A DNA stretch of 64,000 nucleotides from Hyphomicrobium sp. ghe19 (GTDB taxonomy: Bacteria; Pseudomonadota; Alphaproteobacteria; Rhizobiales; Hyphomicrobiaceae): NCBI RefSeq assembly GCF_902712875.1, contig NZ_LR743509.1, positions 248,001 through 312,000 of the forward strand, in the 5' to 3' direction. The notes beneath the pieces are model-generated. The model ran no database searches. It was not told the DNA's origin and saw nothing but the letters and a program-made list of their open reading frames with translations. The position numbers and the translations under genes are program-made. This document shows positions 44,403 to 53,946 of the stretch, in pieces; within the stretch, counting starts at the first letter, position 1, and every line of letters starts with the position of its first letter.

Positions 44403-45581
44403 GTGACGATTGAAGCCGCAGAACGAGCGAATGTCCTTTGGTTTCTGCCGACGCATGGCGATGGACATTATCTGGGGTCGTCTGTCGGCGGCCGCCGTGT
44501 CGATCTCAGTTATTTGAAGCAGATCGCGGAAGCTTCCGACCGGCTCGGGTATTTCGGCGTGCTTCTGCCCACGGGACGAAGCTGTGAAGACTCCTGGGTG
44601 ATTGCGTCGGCACTGTTGCCGCAGACGACGCGGCTTCGCTTTCTCGTCGCTGTAAGGCCGGGACTTCTTTCGCCGGCGGTCGCGGCCCGAATGACAGCGA
44701 CGCTCGATCGCATTTCAGATGGGCGGCTGCTCATCAACGTCGTGACTGGTGGTGATCCGGTCGAGAACAAAGGCGACGGCGTGTTTCTGTCGCATGACGA
44801 ACGCTACGAAGTGACCAAGGAATTTCTCGACGTCTACAAGGCGCTTCTTGCGGGCGAGCGCGTCGATTACGAGGGCCGGCATATCAAGGTCGAGGATGGC
44901 CGTCTGCTCTTTCAACCTATTCAAGCTCCGCACCCGCCTCTCTATTTCGGCGGTTCGTCGGACGCGGGGATCGCGGTGGCGGCCGAGACCGTCGACAAGT
45001 ATTTGACGTGGGGCGAGCCGCCCGGAGAGGTCGCCAAGAAAGTTCAGGTGGCGCAGGCTGCAGCAGCTGCGCGGGGGCGCAAACTTTCCTTCGGCATTCG
45101 TCTGCACGTCATCGTGCGAGAAACGAACGAAGAGGCCTGGCGCGCCGCAAGCGATCTCTTGAAGCACCTCGACGAGAAGACGGTCACGGCTGCGCAAAAG
45201 ACATTCGAGAGAATGGATTCCGTCGGGCAAAAGCGCATGCTGGCGCTGCACAGCGGCAGCCGCGACAAGCTGGAGGTCAGTCCCAATCTTTGGGCAGGAG
45301 TGGGCCTTGTGAGGGGCGGCGCGGGAACTGCGCTCGTCGGCGATGCAGAGACCGTGGCCGAACGCATCAAGGAGTATATGCGGGTCGGAATCGATACCTT
45401 CATTTTCTCGGGCTATCCGCATCTCGAAGAGTCGTATCGTTTCGCCGAACTCGTTTTCCCTCTTTTGCCATTAGCCGATGGCGCTCGCGGCCAGCGGCGA
45501 CGGGAAAACGCCGGTGGGCCGATCGGCGAGACGATTGCGAATTCCATTCTTCCCGAAGAGCGGCAGCGAGGTCAGTCATGA
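44403..45581 (+). CDS. ssuD: FMNH2-dependent alkanesulfonate monooxygenase
   Basis: A 392-aa SsuD that cleaves alkanesulfonates to aldehyde and sulfite, using FMNH2 and oxygen. [13 protein letters not shown] near the start and [20 protein letters not shown] are family hallmarks. I place the start at GTG 44403, behind GGGGAA with good spacing; the ORF opens at an earlier GTG with poor coding character. Stop overlaps the ssuC start by four bases (ATGA). No FMN reductase (SsuE) gene is nearby. Confidence 0.95.
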   Translation: MTIEAAERANVLWFLPTHGDGHYLGSSVGGRRVDLSYLKQIAEASDRLGYFGVLLPTGRSCEDSWVIASALLPQTTRLRFLVAVRPGLLSPAVAARMTATLDRISDGRLLINVVTGGDPVENKGDGVFLSHDERYEVTKEFLDVYKALLAGERVDYEGRHIKVEDGRLLFQPIQAPHPPLYFGGSSDAGIAVAAETVDKYLTWGEPPGEVAKKVQVAQAAAAARGRKLSFGIRLHVIVRETNEEAWRAASDLLKHLDEKTVTAAQKTFERMDSVGQKRMLALHSGSRDKLEVSPNLWAGVGLVRGGAGTALVGDAETVAERIKEYMRVGIDTFIFSGYPHLEESYRFAELVFPLLPLADGARGQRRRENAGGPIGETIANSILPEERQRGQS

Positions 45582-46378
45582 GCCGTATTTCGCGGACTGA
45601 GAGTATCGTCGATCGTCTGACGCCGTGGCTGTTGCCGTTGTCGGTGCTCGTTTTATGGGAGGTCTTTACGCGAGCAGGCCTGATCGAGCAGCGCGTACTT
45701 CCTGCGCCGAGCCAAGTGGCGGTTGCGTTCTGGGAGAACGCGAAGAGCGGCGCGCTCGCGCATCATGTGATGGTCAGCTTCAATCGCGCCATCGTGGGGC
45801 TCGCGGTCGGCGGCAGCCTTGGATTTATTCTCGGGGTTCTCAACGGCGTATCGCGGCCTGCTGAAAAGCTGTTCGATTCCGGATTACAGATGCTGCGGAA
45901 CGTGCCGCATCTCGCCATTATTCCGATGGTGATCCTATGGTTCGGCATCGATGAGACGGCGAAAATATTCCTGGTTGCTGTCGGGACCCTGTTCCCGATC
46001 TACCTCAACACGTTTCATGGGATACGCACCGTCGACCGCGGGCTCGTCGAGATGGCGAAGGTCAACGGGCTCGGTCCTTTCGCGATTTTCTGGCGCGTGG
46101 TTTTGCCGGGCGCAATGCCTTCGGTTCTCGTCGGGCTGCGCTACGCGCTCGGCATCATGTGGCTGACGCTCATCGTTGCGGAAACGATCTCCGCATCATC
46201 GGGCATCGGATACATGACGATGAACGCGCGGGAATTCCTGCAGACCGATGTCGTCGTGCTCGGCATCCTCGTCTACGCGCTTCTCGGCAAGGCTGCCGAT
46301 TTCGCGACGAAGCTGATCGAGCACCGTGTTCTCGCGTGGCATCCCGCCTATCACGGGTCCGGCTCCGCCTCAGCTTAG
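45578..46378 (+). CDS. ssuC: Aliphatic sulfonate ABC transporter permease
   Basis: A 266-aa permease with about six membrane segments. The BPD EAA loop reads [27 protein letters not shown] sequence near residue 155. It forms the channel with SsuB ATPase. Its ATG overlaps the ssuD stop codon, so translation is coupled. Confidence 0.95.
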   Translation: MSRISRTESIVDRLTPWLLPLSVLVLWEVFTRAGLIEQRVLPAPSQVAVAFWENAKSGALAHHVMVSFNRAIVGLAVGGSLGFILGVLNGVSRPAEKLFDSGLQMLRNVPHLAIIPMVILWFGIDETAKIFLVAVGTLFPIYLNTFHGIRTVDRGLVEMAKVNGLGPFAIFWRVVLPGAMPSVLVGLRYALGIMWLTLIVAETISASSGIGYMTMNAREFLQTDVVVLGILVYALLGKAADFATKLIEHRVLAWHPAYHGSGSASA

Positions 46379-46406
46379 AACCAAATCGCATCAGGTAATT
46401 GCAGCA

Positions 46407-47195
46407 ATGTTGAAGAGAATTGACCCACGCCGCGATCTCGTCAGCGCTGACGACGCCGTGTCCGTCGCGCGCGAAACGCAGCCGACGCCGCTCGGCAAGC
46501 CGCTGAAGCTCGAGGGGCTAAAGCGTTCGTTCGGGCCGCGAAAAGTTCTCGACGGGCTCAGTCTCGATGTTCCCGCAGGGCAGTTCGTCGCGATCGTCGG
46601 GCGTTCGGGCGTCGGTAAATCGACGCTCATGCGTCTGATCGTCGGTCTCGATCAGCCGGAAGAGGGACGCGTCGTCATCGATGGCGAACCCGTCAACGGC
46701 TTGCAGAGTTCGGTGCGGCTTTTGTTTCAAGACGCGCGCCTGCTGCCTTGGCACAGCGTGTTGAGCAACGTCGGGATCGCGCGTGTACCTTGCTGGCGGG
46801 AAGCGGCCATCGAGGCGCTTCGCGACGTCGGGCTTGCAGATCGCCTCAACGAATGGCCGGCCGTGCTCTCGGGAGGACAGCGCCAGCGCGTGGCATTGGC
46901 GCGTGTGCTTGTCGGCCGTCCGAGTGTGCTGCTTCTCGATGAACCCTTCGGAGCGCTCGATGCGATGACGCGGGTGGAAATGCACGGGCTCTTGGAAAGG
47001 CTCTGGCTTCAGCGCAAATTTACGACGCTTCTCATCACCCACGATGTTGCCGAAGCCGTGGCGTTAGCGGATCGCGTCATCGTCATCAGGGATGGCCGTC
47101 TCACATTTGACGTCGACGTTGCTGCGGAGAGGCCGCGCCATCGCGCCGATCCACATCTTGCCGCTTTGCAGGCCAAGATTCTCGCCGAGGTGTGA
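46407..47195 (+). CDS. ssuB: Aliphatic sulfonate ABC transporter ATPase
   Basis: A 262-aa ATPase. Walker A GRSGVGKST, signature LSGGQRQR and Walker B LLLDEPFGALDAMTR are present. A ~30-residue N-terminal extension precedes the ATPase core. It completes the ssuDCB operon, 28 bases after ssuC; the start at ATG 46407 is chosen over the frame opening inside ssuC. Confidence 0.95.
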   Translation: MLKRIDPRRDLVSADDAVSVARETQPTPLGKPLKLEGLKRSFGPRKVLDGLSLDVPAGQFVAIVGRSGVGKSTLMRLIVGLDQPEEGRVVIDGEPVNGLQSSVRLLFQDARLLPWHSVLSNVGIARVPCWREAAIEALRDVGLADRLNEWPAVLSGGQRQRVALARVLVGRPSVLLLDEPFGALDAMTRVEMHGLLERLWLQRKFTTLLITHDVAEAVALADRVIVIRDGRLTFDVDVAAERPRHRADPHLAALQAKILAEV

Positions 47196-47198
47196 AGG

Positions 47199-48662
47199 CT
47201 ACTCGTCGGCGAGAGACAGAGGGCGCGCAACTTGTTCGAGCGGCTTGCCTTCAGCGGCGACTGCTTTGAACGCGGCGACGCCTGCCGCCAACAACATCAA
47301 TCCCGCGCCGATGAGGTAGCCGACGAACACGCTATTGCGTGATCCGGTATCGATAAGGTGGCCGAGGAAAGCGGGGCCGATGACGCCGCCGATGCCGGTT
47401 CCGACGGCATAGAAAAGCGAAATGGCGAGCGCGCGGACTTCGAGTGGGAACGATTCGCTGACCGTGAGGTAGGCTGCACTCGATGCTGCCGAACCGAAGA
47501 AGAATACGATCACCCAGGCGAACGTGAGCATCGAATCCGAAACGAGATTGGCCGCAAACAAATATCCGGTGAGGGCGAGCAGCACGCCGGCGACGCTATA
47601 CGTCATGATGAGCATCGGCCGGCGTCCCCAAATATCGAAGAGCCGTCCAAGCAGCAGCGGTCCGAGGAAGTTTCCGGCAGCAAAGGGGAGAAGATACCAA
47701 CCAATTTTGTCGGTTGCGACGCCGTAGAACGACGAAAGAACGAGCGCGTAGGTGAAGAAGATCGCGTTGTAAAAATAGGCTTGCGCGGTCATCAGGGAAA
47801 ATCCCACGATCGCGCGATCGAGGTGCGTTTTCAGGATCGACGTCGCGACTTCGATGAGCGGCGTATGACTGCGCGTTTTGAGGCGTGTCGTTTTGAGCGC
47901 ATCATTGTCGAGAACCTGGTTGTCGTTCTCGAATTTCGCTTCTATTCCGTCCACGATCTTGTCAGCTTTTTTTGCATGGCCATGCGTGATGAGCCACCGC
48001 GGGCTCTCGGGGATCCATAAGCGCAACAGGAAGATGAATACGCTCAATCCACCGCCGATCAGGAAGGTCAATCGCCAGCCGATGTCCGCCGGTAGAAGCG
48101 CGGTATCGAGCAGGACGACAGAGCCCAGGGCGCCGAGCGCCGCGCCGATCCAGAAACTGCCGTTGATGCTGAGATCGGTCCAGCCTCGATACCGCGCGGG
48201 CACCAGTTCCTGGATCGTCGAATTTACGGCTGTGTACTCGCCGCCGATGCCGGCGCCAGTCAGAAAGCGGAATAGCGAAAAGCTCACGAGGTTCCACGAG
48301 AATGCGGTCGCGATCGTTGCGAGCATGTACGTCGTCAGCGTGATGAAGAAGAGCTTCTTGCGTCCAAGCCTGTCTGTCAGCCAGCCGAAAAACAATCCGC
48401 CAAGCACGGCGCCGGCGAGGTAAGAGCTATTCGTTATGCCGACGTCGGTATTGGTAAACTGAAGCGTGGGGCTGTTCTTCAAGGCTCCGGCAATGGCGCT
48501 GACGAGGGTGACCTCCAGCCCATCGAGAATCCAGGTTATGCCGAGCGCCACGATGACGAGGACGTGAAAGCGCCCGAACGGCAAGCGATCGAGGCGTGAG
48601 GGTATCGTCGTTTCGACGACAGTCCCGCCTTCCACCTTCTCGCTTGCAACCGGCTTTTGCAT
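47199..48662 (-). CDS. MFS transporter (sugar-porter/SV2-like group)
   Basis: A 487-aa MFS permease with 12 predicted helices. Motif A is GWLTDRLGRKKLFF and the second-half copy is GRLFDIWGRRPMLI; the loop PESPRWL is typical of the sugar/organic-anion porter group. Substrate unknown. Stop is three bases past the convergent ssuB stop. I prefer ATG 48662 to the TTG at 48719. Confidence 0.88.
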   Translation of the reverse strand: MQKPVASEKVEGGTVVETTIPSRLDRLPFGRFHVLVIVALGITWILDGLEVTLVSAIAGALKNSPTLQFTNTDVGITNSSYLAGAVLGGLFFGWLTDRLGRKKLFFITLTTYMLATIATAFSWNLVSFSLFRFLTGAGIGGEYTAVNSTIQELVPARYRGWTDLSINGSFWIGAALGALGSVVLLDTALLPADIGWRLTFLIGGGLSVFIFLLRLWIPESPRWLITHGHAKKADKIVDGIEAKFENDNQVLDNDALKTTRLKTRSHTPLIEVATSILKTHLDRAIVGFSLMTAQAYFYNAIFFTYALVLSSFYGVATDKIGWYLLPFAAGNFLGPLLLGRLFDIWGRRPMLIMTYSVAGVLLALTGYLFAANLVSDSMLTFAWVIVFFFGSAASSAAYLTVSESFPLEVRALAISLFYAVGTGIGGVIGPAFLGHLIDTGSRNSVFVGYLIGAGLMLLAAGVAAFKAVAAEGKPLEQVARPLSLADE

Positions 48663-48733
48663 GGAACCGCAGGGCTCGCTCGCTTCGGAGGGAAACGCGC
48701 GAGCCCAGTAGCGGTTCAAATCGGAATGACGGT

Positions 48734-49729
48734 TTAGACGAAAGCTTCAGAAGGACCGTGAGGCTCATACGGTTCTTCGAGATAGTTGATGTCTTCGGGC
48801 GTCAGCTTGACTGATACGGCTTTTATCGCGTCCTCGAGCTGATGGGGCTTGGTCGCGCCGATGATGGGAGACGTCACCACAGGTTTCGTCAGCATCCAGG
48901 CGAGTGCGACCTGAGCCGCTGAGATGCCGCGCTTTTTTGCGACGTCCATCACGCGGTCGACGACAGGCTTGTCGATCTTCCGCGTTTTTTCGTAGAGCCG
49001 TTGGGCGAACGGATCGGCTTTCGCGCGCTCTGTCTGTGGTTCATCTTGCCAGGGTCGAGCGAGGCGTCCGCGTGCCAACGGCGACCAGGGCGTGACGCCG
49101 ATACCCTCGGAAAGGCAGAGCGGCAGCATATCGCGTTCTTCCTCGCGATAGAGCAGGTTGTAATAATTTTGCATCGATATGAACTGCGCCCACCCGTTAG
49201 CGCGCTGCAGACCGATGGCTTTCATGAACTGCCAGGAGTGCATCGAGGACGCGCCAAGATAGAGCGCCTTGCCGGAGCGTACGACTTCGTCCAGTGCTTC
49301 GAGCGTTTCCTCCAGCGGCGTTTCATAATCGTAGCGGTGGATGATGTAGAGGTCGACGTAGTCGGTGCCGAGGCGCGTCAGGCTGTCGTCGATCTCGGAA
49401 AAGATCGCCTTGCGCGAGAGGCCCTTGCCGTTCGGTCCAGACCGCATGGGGGAATAGACTTTGGTGGCGATAACGACATCCTCACGCTTGGCGAAATCGC
49501 GAAGGGCGCGCCCGAGCACGCGCTCGCTCTCGCCGTGGGAATAGACGTTCGCGGTATCGAAGAAATTTATGCCGTGTTCCAACGCCGATTTGATGTAGGG
49601 GCGGCTGTCCTCCTCACTCAAGGTCCAGGTCCATTTCATGACGCCTGCGTCGGATTGCCCGTAGCTCATGCAGCCCAGGCAGATGCGGGACACTTCGAGA
49701 CCAGTGTGACCGAGTTTGACGTATTCCAT
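48734..49729 (-). CDS. Aldo/keto reductase
   Basis: A 331-aa NADPH-dependent oxidoreductase with the tetrad D58, Y63, K90 and H131, in NFFDTANVYSHGE, IATKVYSP and IIHRYDYETP. The C-terminal coenzyme region SPIIGATKPHQLEDAI is also typical. Such proteins reduce aldehydes or ketones; substrate unknown. It lies 71 bases upstream of the MFS gene on the same strand. Confidence 0.95.
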   Translation of the reverse strand: MEYVKLGHTGLEVSRICLGCMSYGQSDAGVMKWTWTLSEEDSRPYIKSALEHGINFFDTANVYSHGESERVLGRALRDFAKREDVVIATKVYSPMRSGPNGKGLSRKAIFSEIDDSLTRLGTDYVDLYIIHRYDYETPLEETLEALDEVVRSGKALYLGASSMHSWQFMKAIGLQRANGWAQFISMQNYYNLLYREEERDMLPLCLSEGIGVTPWSPLARGRLARPWQDEPQTERAKADPFAQRLYEKTRKIDKPVVDRVMDVAKKRGISAAQVALAWMLTKPVVTSPIIGATKPHQLEDAIKAVSVKLTPEDINYLEEPYEPHGPSEAFV

Positions 49730-49868
49730 AAATACCTCGCGGGAGTGAATGCATCAGGAAGCGTGCGGATTGAAGATTCGTCATGTGGAATTAAATCTGG
49801 CCGGCGCAACCGGCAGGGGCGCCGATCAAAACGGCGATAATGAAGTCAGTAATAAAGCAGGCGGCTCG

Positions 49869-50147
49869 TCAACGCTTGTCGATAGCCTGCTGCGGGCGGA
49901 TTTTTTTACCGCCGTCGAGCCACAGCGCCAAAGCGGTTGCCAATGTGACGCCTGCAACGGCTCCGGTGTGGCTCGCGACGACTTCGCCGGCTGCCCATGA
50001 CAAGCCGATAATCACGAGCAATGGGAGAAGGACATTGGCTCTGGATTTGGAAAGCGAGGAGGTGATGACCAAAGCGCCGAGAACAGCGCCGATGGCACCG
50101 AAATAGTAATAACAAATGGCGCCGATGAAGACGATGACGAGAGTCAC
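49869..50147 (-). CDS. Small membrane protein (92 aa)
   Basis: GTG start at 50147 behind AAAGGACGG. Three hydrophobic stretches, about residues 2-28, 38-55 and 60-78, then a Lys-rich tail (GGKKIRPQQAIDKR). No family recognised. Composition and the ribosome site support a real gene. Confidence 0.6.
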   Translation of the reverse strand: MTLVIVFIGAICYYYFGAIGAVLGALVITSSLSKSRANVLLPLLVIIGLSWAAGEVVASHTGAVAGVTLATALALWLDGGKKIRPQQAIDKR

Positions 50148-50243
50148 GCCGGCCGTCCTTTTGGAACCCGAATCGGTGAATGCATTCGGATTTTACATCA
50201 GGGCAATAAGAAGCCTTGACGACAATTTAGACAAAATGCGCCG

Positions 50244-50268
50244 TATCTGCCGATCAATTCGGCAGATA
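50244..50268. repeat. Perfect 25-base palindrome
   Basis: TATCTGCCGA (50244-50253) and TCGGCAGATA (50259-50268) flank the loop TCAAT. It lies in the gap between a divergent pair of small membrane protein genes, about 130 bases before the plus-strand one. No T-run follows. It may be a regulatory site or an mRNA hairpin. Confidence 0.5.
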
Positions 50269-50398
50269 GGTTCAATGGACGGCGAATTCCGGGAAAAGGT
50301 GTAGCGCTCGGTCGTATTGAGACGACAATTGCACGTCAGCCATCGACTTTGGGCACCTTGTCTGGATATGCCGAGATCCCAAGTAGCGGGAAAGCGAA

Positions 50399-50635
50399 AT
50401 GGAGGCATCCGTGTCTGGCGACGCAACTCCCGTCATCTTTTTCATTGCGAGCGTGTACGCCTTCGGGATCGTAATTCTTTATGCGCTGGCGCGCGCTTGG
50501 GAGCAGGCGCTCTCATCGCGGCAGAGAAGTGATAACGCAGCGCGACATAAGAACGAGCGTTTTCCGGCGGATGGACCCGGTGAGCCGATCAGTAGTCTAT
50601 CGCGCAGCACAAGCCGCGGCGGCGTGGACCATTGA
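50399..50635 (+). CDS. Small single-helix membrane protein (78 aa)
   Basis: ATG 50399 follows GGGAAAGCGAA. One membrane helix (about residues 12-30, IFFIASVYAFGIVILYALA), then a hydrophilic charged tail. No known family. Modest confidence: the tail has no clear conserved features. Confidence 0.45.
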   Translation: MEASVSGDATPVIFFIASVYAFGIVILYALARAWEQALSSRQRSDNAARHKNERFPADGPGEPISSLSRSTSRGGVDH

Positions 50636-50806
50636 AAGGTGGAACAAGTCTCGTGGGTTGTCGCGAAACACTCGGTTCATCTCTTAGATGCCGTGAGACT
50701 CAAGCAGATATCATTCGCAAAAGAGCGCGGCCGTTAACTTCTCGCTGTCGGATTTCTGGTATCGTACGTGTACCTCATATCCTCCCCCCGGATTGAGGTC
50801 TTGAGC

Positions 50807-50849
50807 GTGGGCACTCGGCCACCCCCTCTTCCCCCCGCCGGGTGCCCAC
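50807..50849. repeat. GC-rich inverted repeat downstream of the 153-aa gene
   Basis: Arms GTGGGCAC-CGGC (50807-50819) and GCCG-GTGCCCAC (50837-50849), one unpaired base each side, with a pyrimidine-rich loop. It starts 25 bases past the stop of the minus-strand gene at 50874, so it may be a terminator-like or mRNA-stabilising hairpin. No T-run. Confidence 0.45.
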
Positions 50850-50873
50850 CACTCATTTTCAGCGTCTTTGCGA

Positions 50874-51335
50874 CTACATTTCTGCGCGCAGCGACCGGAC
50901 GATGATACGGCCCGAGGAATCTTCCGATGCAGCCCGTCTCGGCTGGTCTTCCGGTATTGCGCGTCTAGGAATCCGTTTGACCCAGCCCGCCACCCGCGGC
51001 CGTACGACGACACCCATCGTTTTAAACTGCTTGTTGTTCTGTTCGGCCTCGTCGAGACCTTTCGCCAGCTCGCCGAACGCAATCGAAGGCGCTTTCGGCA
51101 CGATCACGTCCCTGGCTTGTGACCGGGAGACAATCGCCTTCTGCGAAGCCAATACAACATTTACCCGCGTCGGCCGTTGCTCCGATGAGGGAGCCCGCGC
51201 CAACTTTGTCAGTGCTTCACGGGCAAGAGCTTCTCCGACTGTCACGACGGTCCAGGAGCTGGCCACGATCAGAACGATATAAAACAGCGACGCGTAAAAC
51301 CGATTTGACATGGCACAGCCAACAACCTCTGGCAT
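50874..51335 (-). CDS. Membrane-anchored hypothetical protein (153 aa)
   Basis: ATG 51335 is preceded by GGGGG. An N-terminal signal or anchor (about residues 13-30, YASLFYIVLIVASSWTVV) is followed by a basic, helical soluble part with no family I recognise. An internal ATG (51311) could also be the start. Probably an inner-membrane or exported protein. Confidence 0.55.
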   Translation of the reverse strand: MPEVVGCAMSNRFYASLFYIVLIVASSWTVVTVGEALAREALTKLARAPSSEQRPTRVNVVLASQKAIVSRSQARDVIVPKAPSIAFGELAKGLDEAEQNNKQFKTMGVVVRPRVAGWVKRIPRRAIPEDQPRRAASEDSSGRIIVRSLRAEM

Positions 51336-51455
51336 CGTGCCCCCACTCGATAGCCTAGCAGAATACTCCCTGCGGCTACCGGTGTTCCCAGGTCGTGCTA
51401 AAAATCGCCTTAGCGAAGATCGCGCAGTTGTTTGCGTCGGCCAAAGACGGAGCGA

Positions 51456-52238
51456 TCAAGCGCTGATCGCGGCGCGGATGGCGTCGAGGCCATCGGTCAG
51501 AGCAGCGGGACCCGGTTGCAAAATGAGCGGCGACTTGATCTCGTAGATTTTGTTTTCGACAACCGCCGGTATGTCTTGCCAGCCGTCCCGTGCGCGAATT
51601 TTCTCCGGTCTCACCTTTTTGCCGCACCAGGAGGCGAGAATGATCTCGGGCGATCGATGTGCCACGTCCGCGGCGGACACGATGCGATCTTTGGCGGCGG
51701 GTTCGCTGCGCTTCTCGGGAAAAATATCATCGCCGCCCGCAATCTCGATCAACTCGGAAACCCAGCACAGGCCGGTTATCATCGGCTCGTCCCATTCCTC
51801 GAAATAGACGCGCGGACGGCGGGCTAGCGTTTGCGTTTCGCGCCGGACAGTGTCGAGGCGTTCTTGGAACGAGCGGGCCAGTGCATCGGCTTTTTCGTTG
51901 CAGCCGATCAGCGCCCCAAGCGTCCGTATCATTGCGAAGATGCCGGCCAGGTCACGTTGGTTGAAAACATGAACGGCGAGGCCAGCGCGCGTGAGATCCG
52001 CCGCGATCGACGCTTGAATATCCGAGAACGCGAGAACAAGATCAGGCTTCAGGGCTTCGATTTTTGGAATATCCGCCGAGGTAAAGGCCGACACGCGCGG
52101 CTTCTCGCGCCGAACTTGCGGCGGGCGAACCGCGTATCCGGAGACGCCGACGATCCGGTGCTCTTCTCCGAGCAAATACAGTGTTTCGACCGTCTCTTCG
52201 GTGAGGCAGACAAGCCGGCGGGCGGGAAAGTGGCGCAT
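51456..52238 (-). CDS. BtuF-like substrate-binding protein without signal peptide
   Basis: A 260-aa class III periplasmic-binding-type protein (BtuF/FhuD fold). VCLTEETVETLYLLGEEHRIVGVS near residue 10 and KIEALKPDLVLAFSD near 59 fit the cobalamin/siderophore-binding group; PMITGLCWVSELIEIAGGDD near 153 matches cobalamin-binding homologues. It lacks any signal peptide or lipobox, so it appears cytoplasmic, and no BtuC/BtuD genes adjoin it. Ligand unproven; corrinoid binding or sensing is an inference. Confidence 0.78.
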   Translation of the reverse strand: MRHFPARRLVCLTEETVETLYLLGEEHRIVGVSGYAVRPPQVRREKPRVSAFTSADIPKIEALKPDLVLAFSDIQASIAADLTRAGLAVHVFNQRDLAGIFAMIRTLGALIGCNEKADALARSFQERLDTVRRETQTLARRPRVYFEEWDEPMITGLCWVSELIEIAGGDDIFPEKRSEPAAKDRIVSAADVAHRSPEIILASWCGKKVRPEKIRARDGWQDIPAVVENKIYEIKSPLILQPGPAALTDGLDAIRAAISA

Positions 52239-52273
52239 GTGATTTATACCCAGTGTGGTCGACGCGGGGAGCG

Positions 52274-53029
52274 ATGAGGCATCATAGCGAGTCTAAGTGT
52301 AATGGGTCTAAGTCTGGCCGGGCGGCCAAATGGTGTTGCCTGTTTTTGCTTATGACATTTTGGCCTGTCGCTGCCACGTACGTGCGAGCCGCGGATAACG
52401 AGCTGACCTATCTCTTTCACGAGCCGGCGAAGCCATCTGCCCATCCGCCGCTGATCGTCTTGCTTCACGGAAGCGGCGCCGATGAGACCGATATGATCGG
52501 TCTCTGGCCGCAATTGCCGGAAGGCTTTGTCGTCGTATCGCCGCGCGCGCCATTTGGAGATCGGGCGAGCGGCTACCGATGGTATCGCAAGGGAGCTTCG
52601 ACCGAGGCCGACATCAGGCTCAGTCGCGATGTCATCGCCAAGCTTGTTGAAACTGCAGTCAACCGGTTCCACGCCGACCCTCAGAGGGTTTTTCTAGCGG
52701 GATTCAGTCAGGGTGCGGTGATGGTCTACCATGCAGTCCTGCGCGCGCCCGGCAGGTTTCGCGGCGCGGCTGTGCTCAGCGGCTCCCTCTACGCCTTCGA
52801 CGAGCGCAAGCTTTCACCAAAAGCGGATTGGACGCACGAGTCGTTTTTCATCGGCCATGGAACGGCTGACGAGCGCGTTCCGTTCGCCAGCGCAAGGCGC
52901 GCTCATGAAGCGCTCGGTCGGCTCGGCGTTCCCAATGCATTTCATTCCTACGAGCGCATGCACCACGAGATCGGCGATCGCGAAATGCAGGATCTCAATG
53001 CGTGGCTGACTGAGCGCGGCTCGTCGTGA
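52274..53029 (+). CDS. Exported carboxylesterase/phospholipase-type alpha/beta hydrolase
   Basis: A 251-aa alpha/beta hydrolase with a signal peptide (hydrophobic part about residues 21-39, cleaved near YVRA). The nucleophile elbow is GFSQGA, the oxyanion region LLHGSGADETDM, and the acid and His lie in GTADERVPF and MHHEIGDRE. Start ATG 52274 behind GGGGAGCG; an upstream GTG at 52253 is less likely. It is similar to small predicted phospholipase/carboxylesterases; substrate unknown. It abuts the convergent YghU-type gene with no spacer. Confidence 0.85.
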   Translation: MRHHSESKCNGSKSGRAAKWCCLFLLMTFWPVAATYVRAADNELTYLFHEPAKPSAHPPLIVLLHGSGADETDMIGLWPQLPEGFVVVSPRAPFGDRASGYRWYRKGASTEADIRLSRDVIAKLVETAVNRFHADPQRVFLAGFSQGAVMVYHAVLRAPGRFRGAAVLSGSLYAFDERKLSPKADWTHESFFIGHGTADERVPFASARRAHEALGRLGVPNAFHSYERMHHEIGDREMQDLNAWLTERGSS

Positions 53030-53896
53030 CTAACTGCCAGCGAGCAACTTGTCCTGTGTCTTCGTCTCGAAATCGGCCGCGTCGTGGCGTTCATGCAATT
53101 GGCTGGCGGGATCGCCCGAGATGCGGTTTACCATTCGCCCACGTTGCACCGCGGGCCGTTGGCGGACGGCGTCAGCCCAGCGACGGACGTTCTTATATTC
53201 GTTGACCGAGAGGAACTCGGCCGCTCCGTAAAGTGTGCCCTGTACCAGCGCGCCGTACCAAGGCCAGATTGCCATATCGGCGATCGTATACTCGTTGCCC
53301 GCAACATATGCGTTATTGGCCAAGCGGTGGTCGAGTACGTCGAGCTGGCGCTTCACCTCCATCGCAAAACGATCGATGGCGTATTCGATCTTCGTCGGCG
53401 CGTAGCTGTAGAAGTGGCCGAAACCGCCACCGAGATATGGTGCGCTTCCCATCTGCCAGAACAGCCAGGAGAGGCATTCGGCACGTGCGGGAACCTCGGT
53501 AGGCAGGAAGGCGCCGAACTTCTCGGCGAGATACAACAGGATCGCGCCAGACTCGAAGATGCGCACCGGTTCCGGTCCGCTGCGATCCATCATGGCCGGA
53601 ATTTTAGAGTTGGGGTTCACTGCTACGAAGCCACTGCCGAACTGATCGCCATCGTTGATATTGATCAGCCAAGCATCGTACTCCGCGCCGCTGTGCCCGA
53701 GCGCCAGCAGCTCTTCGAGCATGATCGTGACCTTCACGCCGTTGGGCGTGGCTAGCGAATAGAGCTGAAGCGGATGGCGGCCGACCGGCAAATCCTTGTC
53801 GTGCGTCGAACCTGAAATAGGGCGATTTATGCTGGCGAATTGACCGCCGCTCGGCTTGTTCCAGACCCAGATCTTGGGCGGCGTGTATTCCGTCAT
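53030..53896 (-). CDS. yghU: YghU-type glutathione S-transferase / disulfide-bond oxidoreductase
   Basis: A 288-aa YghU-like GST. The long N-terminal extension (PPKIWVWNKPSGGQFASINR) and DKDLPVGRHPLQLYSLATPN are hallmarks of this group, which has disulfide reductase activity with glutathione in E. coli. The N-terminal GST domain includes NPNSKIPAMMDRSG with the cis-Pro. Its stop directly meets that of the esterase gene. Confidence 0.92.
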   Translation of the reverse strand: MTEYTPPKIWVWNKPSGGQFASINRPISGSTHDKDLPVGRHPLQLYSLATPNGVKVTIMLEELLALGHSGAEYDAWLININDGDQFGSGFVAVNPNSKIPAMMDRSGPEPVRIFESGAILLYLAEKFGAFLPTEVPARAECLSWLFWQMGSAPYLGGGFGHFYSYAPTKIEYAIDRFAMEVKRQLDVLDHRLANNAYVAGNEYTIADMAIWPWYGALVQGTLYGAAEFLSVNEYKNVRRWADAVRQRPAVQRGRMVNRISGDPASQLHERHDAADFETKTQDKLLAGS

Positions 53897-53946
53897 ATCT
53901 CATGCTCCCATTTCGGCCGCGAGGCGATCGCGTTGCTCGATCGGCA

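Noticed and set aside
50711..51082. 123-aa minus-strand frame overlapping the 153-aa protein gene
   Set aside because: It overlaps in another frame, has no ribosome site and is Arg/Ser-rich; the 153-aa frame has an anchor helix and a ribosome site.
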